64,000 nt of DNA from Sphingomonas lycopersici (GCF_026130605.1 NZ_JANFAU010000002.1:496001-560000), one strand, 5' to 3'. Positions 23,501 through 31,389 are shown, counted from the first letter of the stretch. A program made the numbers and translations. Notes: a model not told the origin generated them from the letters alone.

Positions 23501-25133
23501 AAGCCAGATTCCCGAATATGGCGTCGCGTCCGCAATTGGCCGCACGCGCACCGCTTTCTCGGGATCTGCGGAACGCATCACTGCGACGGAAGTCGGCGCC
23601 CGCGCGATCGGGCTTGTGGCTGGGGTCCGCGAGGCTGTGCCGGAGATGGCTCGAACAATGCGCACCGGCCTTACCCGAGATATGCGCAATGGAGTTGAAG
23701 CGCCCCGTCACGCGATTGGCGGCCGGCTCGGCACGGTGATTCGCACCCCCACTCGCGCGTTGGAAGCGGAGGACGAGTTCTTCAAGGCGCTGGCGCGCAA
23801 ACAGGAACTCTATGGGCAGGCGGTGCGCCAAGCGGACGCGGAAGGCCTGAAGGGTAAGGCGGCGGTGGAACGAGCAACCGCCCTCGCGCAAAATCCCACC
23901 GATGACATGCTTCGGAAGGCCCGGGACTACGCGCTCTATCTGACCTTTCAGGAGCCGCTTCGGCAAAAGACGCTGCCGTCCAATATTTCGAAGCTGACCA
24001 ACGATTCGCCCGCACTCAAGGCACTGATCCCCTTTGTCCGGACGCCTTGGAATATCCTGCGCTACGCGGTCGAGCGCACTCCGCTCGCGCCGGCATCGTC
24101 GCGCTGGCGGGCTGACTTTGCGGCCGGCGGCATCCGCCGCGATCTTGCGGTGGCCAAGGTATCGATCGGCACCGGCATTGGCGCATGGGCGCTAACCCAG
24201 GCGCTGGATGGCAAGGTAACAGGAGCCGGCCCCAGCGACCGCCGACAGCGGGATATGCTAATCGCGCAGGGGTGGCAGCCTTACTCACTCAAGATCGGCA
24301 ATCGGTATTACAGCTATGCTCGTCTCGATCCGTTCGCGACCATCTTCGGTGGGGCGGCTGATATGGCGCAAGCGGCGAAGGATGGGCAAACAGGCGGCCT
24401 TCCCGATCAGGCGGCAAAGGTCGCGCTGTCGGCTGCCCACAACCTCGGCAATAAGACCTTCCTGCCGTCAATCGGCGCGCTCATGGATGCATTCGATAAC
24501 CCCGATCGCGCCGGTGAGGCCTTTATTGGTCGTATGCTGGGTAGCGCCGTGCCATCCGTAGTCGCTCAGGGAACCCAAATAACCGACCCCTATCAACGGG
24601 ACGCCGAATCCCTATCCGAGAGAATGACCGCACGCGTACCCGGATTATCGGATAGCCTTCCTGCCCGCGTCGATGTTCTCGGTCGGCCGATGGTACGCGA
24701 CGGAGCTTTTGGGCCAGATTGGCTATCGCCGGTCGCTACGCGCGATGCCCGACCGGACCCAACCCTGGCCGCGCTATCCGACGCCGGGATCACCATTGGC
24801 CGCCCCGCGCGCAGTATCAGGATGCCCGGCGACTCGAAAAATACCAAGCTGCCCCGGGCAGAATACAACCACTATCAAACGGCGGTGGGCCAGCTTGCCA
24901 AGCCGGAACTTGATACGCTGGTGCGAGCAAACGACTGGATCCGCATGAGCCAGGAAGATCAGAAAGGCGCCGTTGACGACATCCTCCGCGGCGCTCGGAA
25001 AGATGCCCGCGACATGCTGTTCCCGAAAGGACTGCCCACTGCCCGGCAATCGATCAAGATGCCCGGCGGAATGTTCGGCAACCGTATGAACAAACCAAAG
25101 GCTGATTGGAGCGAATTTCGTGATGCCCGGTAA
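20526..25133 (+). CDS. 1535-aa polyvalent or ejection-like protein with N-terminal SNase domain
   Basis: Residues 45-170 form a staphylococcal-nuclease-like domain: DGDTF (49-53), RLFGVDAFE (62-70) and YGRP (111-114) supply the R, E and R of the SNase triad (R62, E70, R113) plus the metal-binding Asp residues (D49 or D51, D67). Residues about 400-435 (ATGLAIGIPVGTALGIGTGIAA) and a segment near SIGTGIGAWALTQAL are membrane-active-looking. The C-terminal half (KAQEVWYNTILSGPKTHAANILSNLYTTV, PTRALEAEDEFFKALARKQELYG, LPFVRTPWNILRYAVERTP) resembles large internal virion proteins that enter the cell with phage DNA. A W-x-E-F-x-D-A motif occurs four times: near residues 5, 23 and 500, and at the C-terminus. 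It belongs to no short family name I can prove; 'polyvalent protein' is a descriptive choice. Confidence 0.7.
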   Translation: MADPWSEFHDAPTPQGARPADKWAEFNDAPVRPTPAPAPNLHPTGLAHDGDTFRLNDGRNARLFGVDAFELNQNGFSPNGATVPLGQQARSALLPYATPNASVSLTGDVTYGRPVASLNNGGDAGAQLLHDGLAITIPNYLRSDPQRFVDYTQTERLARLNRRGAFGLTYQTPASFRHGEPLTRDTNDAIFWDEPTPFAGLPKPIEQGYISIWMDPKSKPEDLIAYANTNGFKVDPDQVRERYRQRAITKRPDPAMNYVRPPRVLTNLGDGAFGAGLRGFADPFNLLDEAGAVADTLVPGRERENLWNSSRRFGDIYGNNLEQNRAILDYDEENHPWARFGGQLAGGLVVPGMSIEGVGAAAARKALEAGATRFAAEQAARNAVVSRLGLAGAIEGGVAGAGQGEDLQSRATGLAIGIPVGTALGIGTGIAAPKVAQIFGVPFSRLVGRDGERAAEGFTDGALDTARASTENKYAGPQRPTPVMEPRAPGGDSSPSPSPWDEFADAPMPMRADLDPPAMFGPEMAGARIPDRIDVNGRPRPLLDPATHSERMAAAQRLEPRDIMPLPSNAVDGLPEADRITAGRYEHVRAPKERDTLDPRSVANANTGAPIAARGPLDLVSWLRSQGGIRAEGGELEHAGIGNAPRAGIDFAGGENRYGPLISNSGMSYDDAAFRAWEAGYFPSHAERPTPTEFLQALTDTHSGRNRAFHPDDLPEVDAFNAARQQRWDVEAAREAGAPLSIDRGAPADLADLDRNAAPIEAYQEWGENAPNLAGNIRLDKLDSPQAIKRALSQVDRISGGFDAARRGRITQAETERLAAELNMSPGDLLKRRGGQAFNAEEALASRQILAKSGNELVNMAKTLQRGDASETDMVRFREAIVRHAAIQEQVSGAAAEAGRALQQYRMVASSRAVRGDVLRHLIDEGGGIDGLRDAAEMIVDQAENPAKLNRIVKQMATPTWKDKAQEVWYNTILSGPKTHAANILSNLYTTVSQIPEYGVASAIGRTRTAFSGSAERITATEVGARAIGLVAGVREAVPEMARTMRTGLTRDMRNGVEAPRHAIGGRLGTVIRTPTRALEAEDEFFKALARKQELYGQAVRQADAEGLKGKAAVERATALAQNPTDDMLRKARDYALYLTFQEPLRQKTLPSNISKLTNDSPALKALIPFVRTPWNILRYAVERTPLAPASSRWRADFAAGGIRRDLAVAKVSIGTGIGAWALTQALDGKVTGAGPSDRRQRDMLIAQGWQPYSLKIGNRYYSYARLDPFATIFGGAADMAQAAKDGQTGGLPDQAAKVALSAAHNLGNKTFLPSIGALMDAFDNPDRAGEAFIGRMLGSAVPSVVAQGTQITDPYQRDAESLSERMTARVPGLSDSLPARVDVLGRPMVRDGAFGPDWLSPVATRDARPDPTLAALSDAGITIGRPARSIRMPGDSKNTKLPRAEYNHYQTAVGQLAKPELDTLVRANDWIRMSQEDQKGAVDDILRGARKDARDMLFPKGLPTARQSIKMPGGMFGNRMNKPKADWSEFRDAR

Positions 25134-25152
25134 TCGCTAGCGGTAATTTGCT

Positions 25153-25187
25153 AGGGCGCCCGCCCGCCGCAGGCAGACGGGCGCCTT
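25153..25187. terminator. Hairpin between convergent genes
   Basis: AGGGCGCCCG at 25153-25162 pairs with CGGGCGCCTT at 25178-25187 (10 bp, one G-T), followed by TTCATT. It sits in the 56-bp gap between two convergent genes and can serve both. Confidence 0.65.
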
Positions 25188-25189
25188 CA

Positions 25190-26344
25190 TTACGCCGCTA
25201 TCCGCTGCATCGTAGCTGGGTCGTTATAGGCTTCGAGAATCGCCAATCGCATGGCCTGAGCGCGCACGTCTCCGCCTTTCACTCCTTGCACAAAGCTGCC
25301 CCAGCCCCTCATGTCGAACGCAGCGAGAGACCGAAGCAGGCGCTTCCGATCTAGGCCCTCTGGGGGCGAGGCCATGATCCGTGTCAGACCAAGGAAGACG
25401 GACGCGCCGTTGGTCAGGACCTGACCTTGGAACGCCTCCGCTATTGCCGACAATGCATCAATAACCAGTTCCTCGCCATTACGTCCCATCACTGCTGCGA
25501 CACTGCTCGTGAACGCCACCTCACCCGGGCGCCACGCTTGCGATCCAGTCTGGCGAGCAACCCGCAACCCTGCAGTCTCGACAACACGATTGATCTCCAA
25601 CGCGTCCTCATCGCCAGCGACCAATGCGGCGTGGAAGTCGTCCAACCGGTTGATTGCCCGCCGCGCGCGGTTTGCCGCGACGAACATGGCGGCCTCATCA
25701 GCCACCCCATCGTAGGTGCCGATCGAGCACGGGAGATGGATGATGTCCTTCCTCATCCTCGCGGCCGCAAGGCGGTGCTGACCGTCGATCACATACCGGC
25801 CATCCACCCGCCTCGACACTGCCAATGGCATGCAGAGTCGCCAGTCCCAATGAGCGGCGATCGAAGCCACCAGCCGGCGAGAGGGCTCGTTCTCGATCGA
25901 ACGTTGATAGTCACCGTCGACCCGCAAGTCATCGACCGACACCCATTCGATGCTAGGCGGCACGCCGCGGACAGGGGGATAGGTTCGAGCTCGTTTGGTT
26001 TCCTGTTTTCCGCGTTGCCGCTTCCGGCTCGGAATCGCAGTCTTCAGGCTTTTGCCTGGTCCAACCATGTTCACGGGCTTCGACGCGGCGATCGACCGCT
26101 CTTTCATCTCAGCTACGCGCTCGTCGACCTCTTCTGCCGGCCACGCGTACACATCCCCGCACTGCTCCACGACCACATAACCGCGATGGACCCGCTGATG
26201 CCCCAACGGTGAAGCGATCAGAAAGGTACCGTTGGCTTCGATGCTGCCGAGAACCATCGGTCGGAGCCAATCGGGCAGTGACCCGCCATCATTCCTCCAG
26301 AGCTGAGTGCCGAGGGTGCTTGCGGCGGCGTTTTGCTGAGACAT
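25190..26344 (-). CDS. ParB-like (DUF6551 family) protein
   Basis: A 384-aa protein. The ATG at 26344 follows GGAGGAAAAT and is preferred over 26419. The central domain carries ParB/Srx-like features: VSVDDLRVDGDYQRSIENEPSRRLVASIAAHWDWRLCMPLAVSRRVDGRYVIDGQHRLAAARMRKD, including the D-G-Q-H-R nucleotide-contacting motif. DUF6551 proteins are found in actinobacterial and alphaproteobacterial phages and islands and might take part in partition, nicking or regulation. The N-terminal 130 residues are variable and Arg/Lys-rich. It is at the right end of the element, transcribed inward. Confidence 0.7.
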   Translation of the reverse strand: MSQQNAAASTLGTQLWRNDGGSLPDWLRPMVLGSIEANGTFLIASPLGHQRVHRGYVVVEQCGDVYAWPAEEVDERVAEMKERSIAASKPVNMVGPGKSLKTAIPSRKRQRGKQETKRARTYPPVRGVPPSIEWVSVDDLRVDGDYQRSIENEPSRRLVASIAAHWDWRLCMPLAVSRRVDGRYVIDGQHRLAAARMRKDIIHLPCSIGTYDGVADEAAMFVAANRARRAINRLDDFHAALVAGDEDALEINRVVETAGLRVARQTGSQAWRPGEVAFTSSVAAVMGRNGEELVIDALSAIAEAFQGQVLTNGASVFLGLTRIMASPPEGLDRKRLLRSLAAFDMRGWGSFVQGVKGGDVRAQAMRLAILEAYNDPATMQRIAA

Positions 26345-26540
26345 ATTTTCCTCCAATCGAACCAGCCGGAGAATCGGCTGGCGATGGAAGGTCTCATCCC
26401 GCGGGCGGGCAATCTTCATGGTGGCGGTGGACCGTTACCGCGAAGACGCGAAGCGCCTAGATCGGCATCAGCGTTGCCCTCTCGAAGGGGCGCGAGAGAA
26501 TCGGATCGCGAAGCGCCGTCCACCGTTGTTCAACGACGTA
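26345..26540. other. Right-end non-coding region of the element
   Basis: No supported gene. Contains a repeated GCGAAGCGCC (about 26443 and 26509) and an inverted GGTGGAC/GTCCACC pair (about 26425 and 26516). Probably holds the promoter of the ParB-like gene and attachment-site accessory sequences. Confidence 0.4.
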
Positions 26541-26562
26541 TATAACCGGAATATTACCGAAG
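26541..26562 (+). promoter_or_regulatory. Terminal repeat box, right
   Basis: TATAACCG, four bases, then ATTACCGAAG, in the same orientation as the left box at 6415. It is 46 bp inside the right att repeat. Candidate arm-type integrase site. Confidence 0.5.
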
Positions 26563-26608
26563 TTCCGCCTCCGCGACGCGTTGCACGCATCTAACCCATT
26601 GAAAAACA

Positions 26609-26656
26609 ATGGTGACCCCTACGGGAATCGAACCCGTGTTTCAGCCGTGAAAGGGC
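26609..26656 (-). repeat. Right attachment site inside tRNA-Glu
   Basis: 48 bp identical to 6261-6308. It covers the 3' half of tRNA-Glu plus CCA. Recombination here leaves the tRNA intact because the element restores the same 3' sequence. Confidence 0.95.
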
Positions 26657-26684
26657 CGCGTCCTAACCGCTAGACGAAGGGGCC
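26610..26684 (-). tRNA. tRNA-Glu (TTC anticodon)
   Basis: Minus strand begins GGCCCCTTCGTCTAGCGG, has a CTTTCAC anticodon loop (TTC), a GGTTCGATTCC T arm and ends with encoded CCA. The acceptor stem pairs with one G-T. All arms are complete. It lies 75 bp downstream of recJ on the same strand and is the integration target of the element. Confidence 0.96.
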
Positions 26685-26759
26685 GTTGGGCGAGAGGGCG
26701 GTTAGGCGAGCCGGGCCGCGCGGTCAAGGCGGCAAAGCAACAATCGTTCAATCATTCGC

Positions 26760-28520
26760 TCAATCGGCCCAGGCCGCATCGTCGAGATGGAGCTCGGCGG
26801 CGGGGCGCTGGCCCCAATCGTCGAGCTTCGCGCGCCCGGCGAGCCACAGCCGGCGGTGGGTCCCCGCGCCGAGCAGTGCCTGCCCCAGCGCATTATCCGC
26901 CGCGCGGAACGCCATCGCCTTGAAACTGCGCCCGTCGTCGCCGGCGACGATCGCGCGGACATGGCCGTTGCCGACGATATCGACACGCACCGGGCGCACC
27001 CGCCCCACCGCGACGCGCGGCGACGGCCAGCCGGTGCCATAAGGCCCGCCCGCTTCGAGCGCATTGACCAGCTCCGGGGTCACCCCGCCCGCCGCATGAA
27101 TCGAATCGACCAGCAATGCACGGTCCGCCGCGGCGATCGCGACCTTTCCGGCGAGCTTGTCCTCAAGGAAATCGCCGAACGCCCCGACGTTTTCGGCGTC
27201 GATCGTCAACCCCGCGGCCATCGCATGTCCGCCGCCGGCGACGAGCAGTCCCGCCTCTTTCGCGGCGAGCACCGCCTGCCCCAGATCGACCCCGGTGATC
27301 GAACGCCCCGATCCCTTGCCGACCCCGGCTTCGTCGAGCGCGATGACGATCGCCGGGCGGCCGAGCTTTTCCTTGAGCCGCCCCGCGACGATCCCGATCA
27401 CCCCGGGATGCCAGCCGGCCCCCGCCACCACGGTCACCGCGCGGTCGCTGCGCAGGATCGCCTCGGCGGCCTCCTGCACCGCGGCCTCGATCGCGCGGCG
27501 CTCCTCGTTGAGCCGGTCGAGCTCGGTCGCGATCGTGCGCGCTTCGGCCGCGTCGCGCGTGGTGAGCAAGCGCACGCCGAGGTCGGCGCGCCCTACCCGC
27601 CCGCCCGCGTTGATTCGCGGGCCCAGTGCGAAGCCGAGATCGCTCGCGGTCGGTGCGCGGGTCAGCCGCGCCGCATCCATCAGCGCGGCGAGCCCGACAT
27701 TCTTCCGCCCCGCCATCACCTTCAGCCCCTGCGCGACGAAGGCGCGGTTGAGCCCGCGCAATTGCGCGACATCGGCGACGGTGCCGAGCGCGACGATATC
27801 GAGCAGGTCGATCAGCCGCGGCTCGACACGGTTCGCGAACCAGCCGCGCGCGCGCAATTCGCGCAGCAGCGCCGCGCCGAGCAGGAACGCCACCCCCACC
27901 GCGGCGAGATGGCCGTGCGCCCGCCCCTCGGTCTCATCGAGCCGGTTGGGATTGACCAGCGAATGCGCCACGGGGAGCGCGCTGGCGCATTGGTGATGAT
28001 CGACGACGATCACATCGACCGGCGCCTCGCGCGCCGCGGCGAGCGCATCGAATGCCTGCGCGCCGCAATCGACGGTGACGATCAGCGTCGCCCCCTCCTG
28101 CGCCAAGCGCACCAGCGCCGGCCCCGACGGGCCATAGCCCTCCATCAGCCGATCGGGGATATACGGCCGCGCCTCGAGCCCGAGATCGCGCAGCAACAGG
28201 ATCATCAGCGCGGCGGAGGTCGCGCCGTCAACATCGTAATCACCGAAGATCGCGACCTGCTCGCCCTGTGTCACCGCATCGGCGAGACGCGCCGCGGCGC
28301 GATCCATATCGTTGAAGATCGAGGGATCGGGCATGAAGCCGCGGATCGTCGGCACACGATGCAGGTCGAGCGCCTCGCGCGGGCAGCCGCGCGCCAGCAG
28401 GATCTGGGTAATGAGATCGTCGGGCGCGAAATCGTCGCGCTGGTCGGCAGCCAAGGCGCGCCAGCGCCACGGCTGGCCAAGGATCGAGCGTTCTACGCCA
28501 AGCACCGCGTTGGGAGTCAT
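26760..28520 (-). CDS. recJ: Single-stranded-DNA-specific exonuclease RecJ
   Basis: A 586-aa 5'-3' exonuclease of the DHH family that acts in RecF-type recombination and mismatch repair. Key motifs: IFGDYDVDGATSAALM (metal-binding Asp), VIVVDHHQC (the DHH motif), LDIVALGTVADVAQL, and in the DHHA1 domain HPGVIGIVAGRLKEK and GGGHAMAAGL. Length is normal. Manganese-dependent activity is expected from the conserved acidic/His set. It stands alone on the minus strand, with a REP-like inverted repeat behind its start. Confidence 0.95.
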   Translation of the reverse strand: MTPNAVLGVERSILGQPWRWRALAADQRDDFAPDDLITQILLARGCPREALDLHRVPTIRGFMPDPSIFNDMDRAAARLADAVTQGEQVAIFGDYDVDGATSAALMILLLRDLGLEARPYIPDRLMEGYGPSGPALVRLAQEGATLIVTVDCGAQAFDALAAAREAPVDVIVVDHHQCASALPVAHSLVNPNRLDETEGRAHGHLAAVGVAFLLGAALLRELRARGWFANRVEPRLIDLLDIVALGTVADVAQLRGLNRAFVAQGLKVMAGRKNVGLAALMDAARLTRAPTASDLGFALGPRINAGGRVGRADLGVRLLTTRDAAEARTIATELDRLNEERRAIEAAVQEAAEAILRSDRAVTVVAGAGWHPGVIGIVAGRLKEKLGRPAIVIALDEAGVGKGSGRSITGVDLGQAVLAAKEAGLLVAGGGHAMAAGLTIDAENVGAFGDFLEDKLAGKVAIAAADRALLVDSIHAAGGVTPELVNALEAGGPYGTGWPSPRVAVGRVRPVRVDIVGNGHVRAIVAGDDGRSFKAMAFRAADNALGQALLGAGTHRRLWLAGRAKLDDWGQRPAAELHLDDAAWAD

Positions 28521-28628
28521 CGCCCCCTATTGCCACGTTTTGCGCAGATAGCGACAGCCCGGTCAGCGCTGGAGGCGCCGCCGGGCTGTCGGCTGAATAG
28601 TGCGGTAGAACGCGATCCCCCTCCATCG

Positions 28629-28700
28629 TTCGCCCTGAGCCTGTCGAAGGGCTTCTTGTCCCATCGAGGCGGGGACGCCCTTCGACAGGCTCAGGGCGAA
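28629..28700. repeat. REP-like inverted repeat (CCCTGAGC type)
   Basis: GTTCGCCCTGAGCCTGTC followed by GAAGGGC and its reverse complement at 28676-28700, separated by 22-23 bp. The same consensus appears at 33731, 40805 and 60880. Typical dispersed repeat of sphingomonad intergenic DNA. Confidence 0.75.
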
Positions 28701-28727
28701 CGAATTAAAGGTTCGCGTTGGGCTCGA

Positions 28728-29048
28728 TCAACGCGCGCTGGCGAGAACCGCCCGCGACGGCACCGCCGCCAGCAATGCCGCCCGCTGCGTATTGGCCGCG
28801 GCGAGCGTTTCGACACGGCAGCGCTGGACATTGGTCTGGCCCTCCGGATCGGCGCTCGACGCGGTCCCGCACACGCCGGTCACGGCATGGACGATACGGT
28901 AATCGAGCCGCTTCACGTCGCGCGGGTTCGACAGGTCGAGGTCGGCGTGGCGCACGCTGACCGAAGGAAGGGGGGCATCGCTCTGGGCAAACGCAGGCGC
29001 GCCGACGACAGCCGCGGCAAGCGCCGCGAGCGACAGGATCGTTTTCAT
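28728..29048 (-). CDS. UrcA family secreted protein
   Basis: A 106-aa protein with a clear signal peptide (MKTILSLAALAAAVVGAPAFAQ). The mature part has the family signature VRHADLDLSNPRDVKRLDYRI followed by VCG and a later Cys (NVQRC), probably forming a disulfide. UrcA proteins are small periplasmic or secreted proteins common in sphingomonads and caulobacters; their biochemical role is unknown. Divergent from a LysR gene 125 bp away, so that regulator may control it. Confidence 0.88.
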   Translation of the reverse strand: MKTILSLAALAAAVVGAPAFAQSDAPLPSVSVRHADLDLSNPRDVKRLDYRIVHAVTGVCGTASSADPEGQTNVQRCRVETLAAANTQRAALLAAVPSRAVLASAR

Positions 29049-29173
29049 CGATAGTCTCCGGGGTGAAGGTCAGTCGCGTCGGCGCCAACGCTTGCCTTCA
29101 TATAGGCGCACCCGACCGCAAATGACGAACAACGATGTTGCCGACTCGTTCTGCAAAAGTGCAGAATAGCGAC

Positions 29174-30058
29174 ATGACGCCGGACTGGGACGACGTTCGC
29201 CATTTCCTTGCGGTTGCGGAAACGGGCAGCACGCTCGCCGCCGGGCGCGCACTGCGCGTCAGCCAGACCACCGCCGCGCGACGCGTCGCCGCGCTGGAGG
29301 AGGCGCTGGGGGTGATCCTGTTCGATCGCCGACAGGCGGGCTATCTGCTCACCCCGGCGGGCGAAGCGTTACTGACCCACGCGCGGAGCGCGCAGGACGC
29401 GCTACGCCGGCTGACCGACGAAGCCTCGCTGCTCGGGCGCAGCGCCGAGGGCGTGGTGCGCCTCACGCTGTCGCCGATCTTCGCCTTTACCTTCATGATG
29501 CCGATCATCGGCGATCTGCGCATCGCCCAGCCCTCGATCCATATCGAGATCGACACCACCGAGGACGTTCGCGATCTCGCCGGGGGCGAGGCGGATATCG
29601 CGCTGCGCGTCAGCAAGGAACGGCGCGGCGCCGGGCTCGTCTGGCGCCTGCTGACCGCCGATCCCTGGACGGTCTATTGCAGCCGCGCTTATGCCGAGCG
29701 ACACGGCGTGCCGCGCCATATGTCCGAGCTGGTGAACCACCCTTTCATCGGCGGCGGCGAGCCTGGGGTGTGGGCGCATTATCAGGCGTGGCTGGCGGCG
29801 AGCGGGCTGGAGGAGAAGGTGATCATGCACCATAATTCCTCCACCGGGCTGCTCGCGGCGGTGCGCGCCGGCACCGGGCTCGCCGCGCTGCCGTGCCTCG
29901 CGGCGGACACCGACCCCGATCTGATCCGCTGCGTCCCGCCGCTCAAGAAAGTAATAACCCATTTGTGGCTGGTCTATCCCGAGCGGCTGCGCCACGAACC
30001 GCGGATCCGCGCGGTGCTCGATTTCCTGATCGCGCGGGTGCCGCGGTTTACGGGGTGA
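29174..30058 (+). CDS. LysR family transcriptional regulator
   Basis: A 294-aa regulator from the ATG at 29174. The N-terminal winged HTH is FLAVAETGSTLAAGRALRVSQTTAARRVAALEEALGVILFDR, and the rest is a substrate-binding domain (VVRLTLSPIFAFTFMMPIIGDLRIAQPSIHIEI). The inducer is not evident. Ten bp downstream is a GST gene, so the two may be one transcript. Confidence 0.9.
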   Translation: MTPDWDDVRHFLAVAETGSTLAAGRALRVSQTTAARRVAALEEALGVILFDRRQAGYLLTPAGEALLTHARSAQDALRRLTDEASLLGRSAEGVVRLTLSPIFAFTFMMPIIGDLRIAQPSIHIEIDTTEDVRDLAGGEADIALRVSKERRGAGLVWRLLTADPWTVYCSRAYAERHGVPRHMSELVNHPFIGGGEPGVWAHYQAWLAASGLEEKVIMHHNSSTGLLAAVRAGTGLAALPCLAADTDPDLIRCVPPLKKVITHLWLVYPERLRHEPRIRAVLDFLIARVPRFTG

Positions 30059-30068
30059 GAAGCCGGCA

Positions 30069-30704
30069 ATGACGAGCGACCTGACGATCTGGACCTATGA
30101 TTGGGTGCCGCAAGGCCCGCGCGGTTTCGTGCGCGATCTGCGGCTGAGATGGGCATGCGAGGAAGCCGGCCTCGACTATGAAATGCGGACGGTCGCCTTC
30201 GACGGCCGCGAGACGAACCACCTCGCGCAACAGCCGTTCGGCCAGGTGCCGTTCCTGCGTGACGGCGACCTCGAACTGTTCGAAAGCGGCGCGATGCTGC
30301 TGCATCTCGCGCGGAAGAGCGAGCGGCTGATGCCAAGCGATCCGGCCGGACAGGCGCAGGTGATGCAATGGACGATCGCCGCGCTCAATTCGATCGAGAT
30401 GGTCTCGGTCCCGTGGTGGTTCCTCAATGTCTCCGGCGATGTCGACAACCAGCTGACCGGATGGTTGAGCGCACGGCTGGGCCAGCTCGAAAGGATATTC
30501 GGCGAGCGCGAATGGCTGGTCGCCGATCGCTTCACCGTCGCCGATCTGCTGATGGCGGACGTATTGCGGGTGGCGCTGGTGCGCGCGTTCGGCGACCGGC
30601 CGGCGACCGAAGCCTATATCGCCCGCACGATCGACCGGCCGGCGTTCAGGAAAGCCCAAGCCGATCAGATCGCTTTCTTCGCAGCGGCTGACAAGAAACG
30701 CTGA
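30069..30704 (+). CDS. Glutathione S-transferase family protein
   Basis: A 211-aa protein. Thioredoxin-like N-terminal domain (YDWVPQGPRGFVRDLRLRWACEEAGLDYEMRTV, QQPFGQVPFLRDGDLELFESGAMLLHLA with the cis-Pro and the SNAIL-like E-S-G), then an all-alpha C-terminal domain with FTVADLLMADVLR (N-capping box). It follows a LysR gene by 10 bp. Substrate is unknown. Confidence 0.88.
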   Translation: MTSDLTIWTYDWVPQGPRGFVRDLRLRWACEEAGLDYEMRTVAFDGRETNHLAQQPFGQVPFLRDGDLELFESGAMLLHLARKSERLMPSDPAGQAQVMQWTIAALNSIEMVSVPWWFLNVSGDVDNQLTGWLSARLGQLERIFGEREWLVADRFTVADLLMADVLRVALVRAFGDRPATEAYIARTIDRPAFRKAQADQIAFFAAADKKR

Positions 30705-30705
30705 T

Positions 30706-31389
30706 TTACCCCGCCGCCACCCAGGGCGCCTCGCGGAACCATTTGGTGACGATATACTTCACCCCCTCGGTTACCGCCGACCCCTCGTGGAGCGTCGCCG
30801 GATTGGGGCTGCCGTCCGCCGCCATATTGTTCCACGCGAGCAGCAATCCGCGCTGTGGTGCGACGCGCAGGCCCGCCTGCGGAAACCAGGTCGCCCCGCC
30901 CTCCCCGACATCGTTGAGGTAGATCATCGCGGTCCACGTCCGCTGCCCGCCGCTGGCCTTCATCACCGGCCAATAGCTTTCGTTCTCGTGGAAATAATCG
31001 TGATGCGGGCGGAAATGCTGGCCGACGGCGTAACGCTGGCCCTGCATCGTCTCGGCATTTTCTGGCGCGATGCCGAGCAGGCCGGCAATCCCCTCGTCGA
31101 TCGCGCGCACCGCCGGCGCCCAGCGGTCCATGTCGCAGCTCTCGCTGGTGCGGAAGGCGGTATCGCCGCGATCGGACAGCAAGGTGGAGGGCCGGCGATC
31201 GGCATCGATCATCGCAACCAATTGCTTGCATTGCGCGGCATCGAGATAGTTGCGGCAGCGATAGACCACCGCGAGATCGGTCGGCAGCCGCTCCATCCGC
31301 GGATCGGCATCGAGCCGCGCCTGCACTTGCTCTCCGATAAAGCGCCGTACCGGCGAAGGATGGCCGGGAGGTCCGATTCTCGTCGTCAT
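30706..31389 (-). CDS. Prolyl 4-hydroxylase-like 2OG-Fe(II) oxygenase
   Basis: A 227-aa enzyme from the ATG at 31389; an upstream frame to 31773 is Arg-rich and not conserved. The catalytic site is YAVGQHFRPHHDYFHE (HxD), followed by MIYLNDVGEGGATWFP and LHEGSAVTEGVKYIVTKWFRE with the distal His and the Lys that binds 2-oxoglutarate. The N-terminal double-stranded beta-helix approach (RCRNYLDAAQCKQLVAMID) fits the P4HA_C family. Substrate unknown. The 3' end is one base from the GST stop, so the genes are convergent. Confidence 0.88.
   Translation of the reverse strand: MTTRIGPPGHPSPVRRFIGEQVQARLDADPRMERLPTDLAVVYRCRNYLDAAQCKQLVAMIDADRRPSTLLSDRGDTAFRTSESCDMDRWAPAVRAIDEGIAGLLGIAPENAETMQGQRYAVGQHFRPHHDYFHENESYWPVMKASGGQRTWTAMIYLNDVGEGGATWFPQAGLRVAPQRGLLLAWNNMAADGSPNPATLHEGSAVTEGVKYIVTKWFREAPWVAAG

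Larger units (their letters stand above)
6261..26656. mobile_element. tRNA-Glu-integrated satellite-like or defective-prophage element, about 20.4 kb
   Basis: The segment is bounded by a perfect 48-bp direct repeat (6261-6308 and 26609-26656). The right copy is part of an intact tRNA-Glu; the left copy is only the 3' half. A tyrosine integrase lies just inside the left end. Gene order: integrase, unknown, AlpA-like regulator, small replication-associated genes, AAA helicase, iteron cluster, defence-like cargo, control region with XRE repressor, small genes, three large or ejection-type genes, ParB-like gene. No terminase, portal, capsid, tail, relaxase or conjugation gene was seen. This fits a phage satellite or a prophage remnant; the choice is inference. 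Confidence 0.88.

Noticed and set aside
26787..29054. Long plus-strand frame of 755 codons
   Set aside because: It is antisense to recJ and UrcA, both clear by motif.
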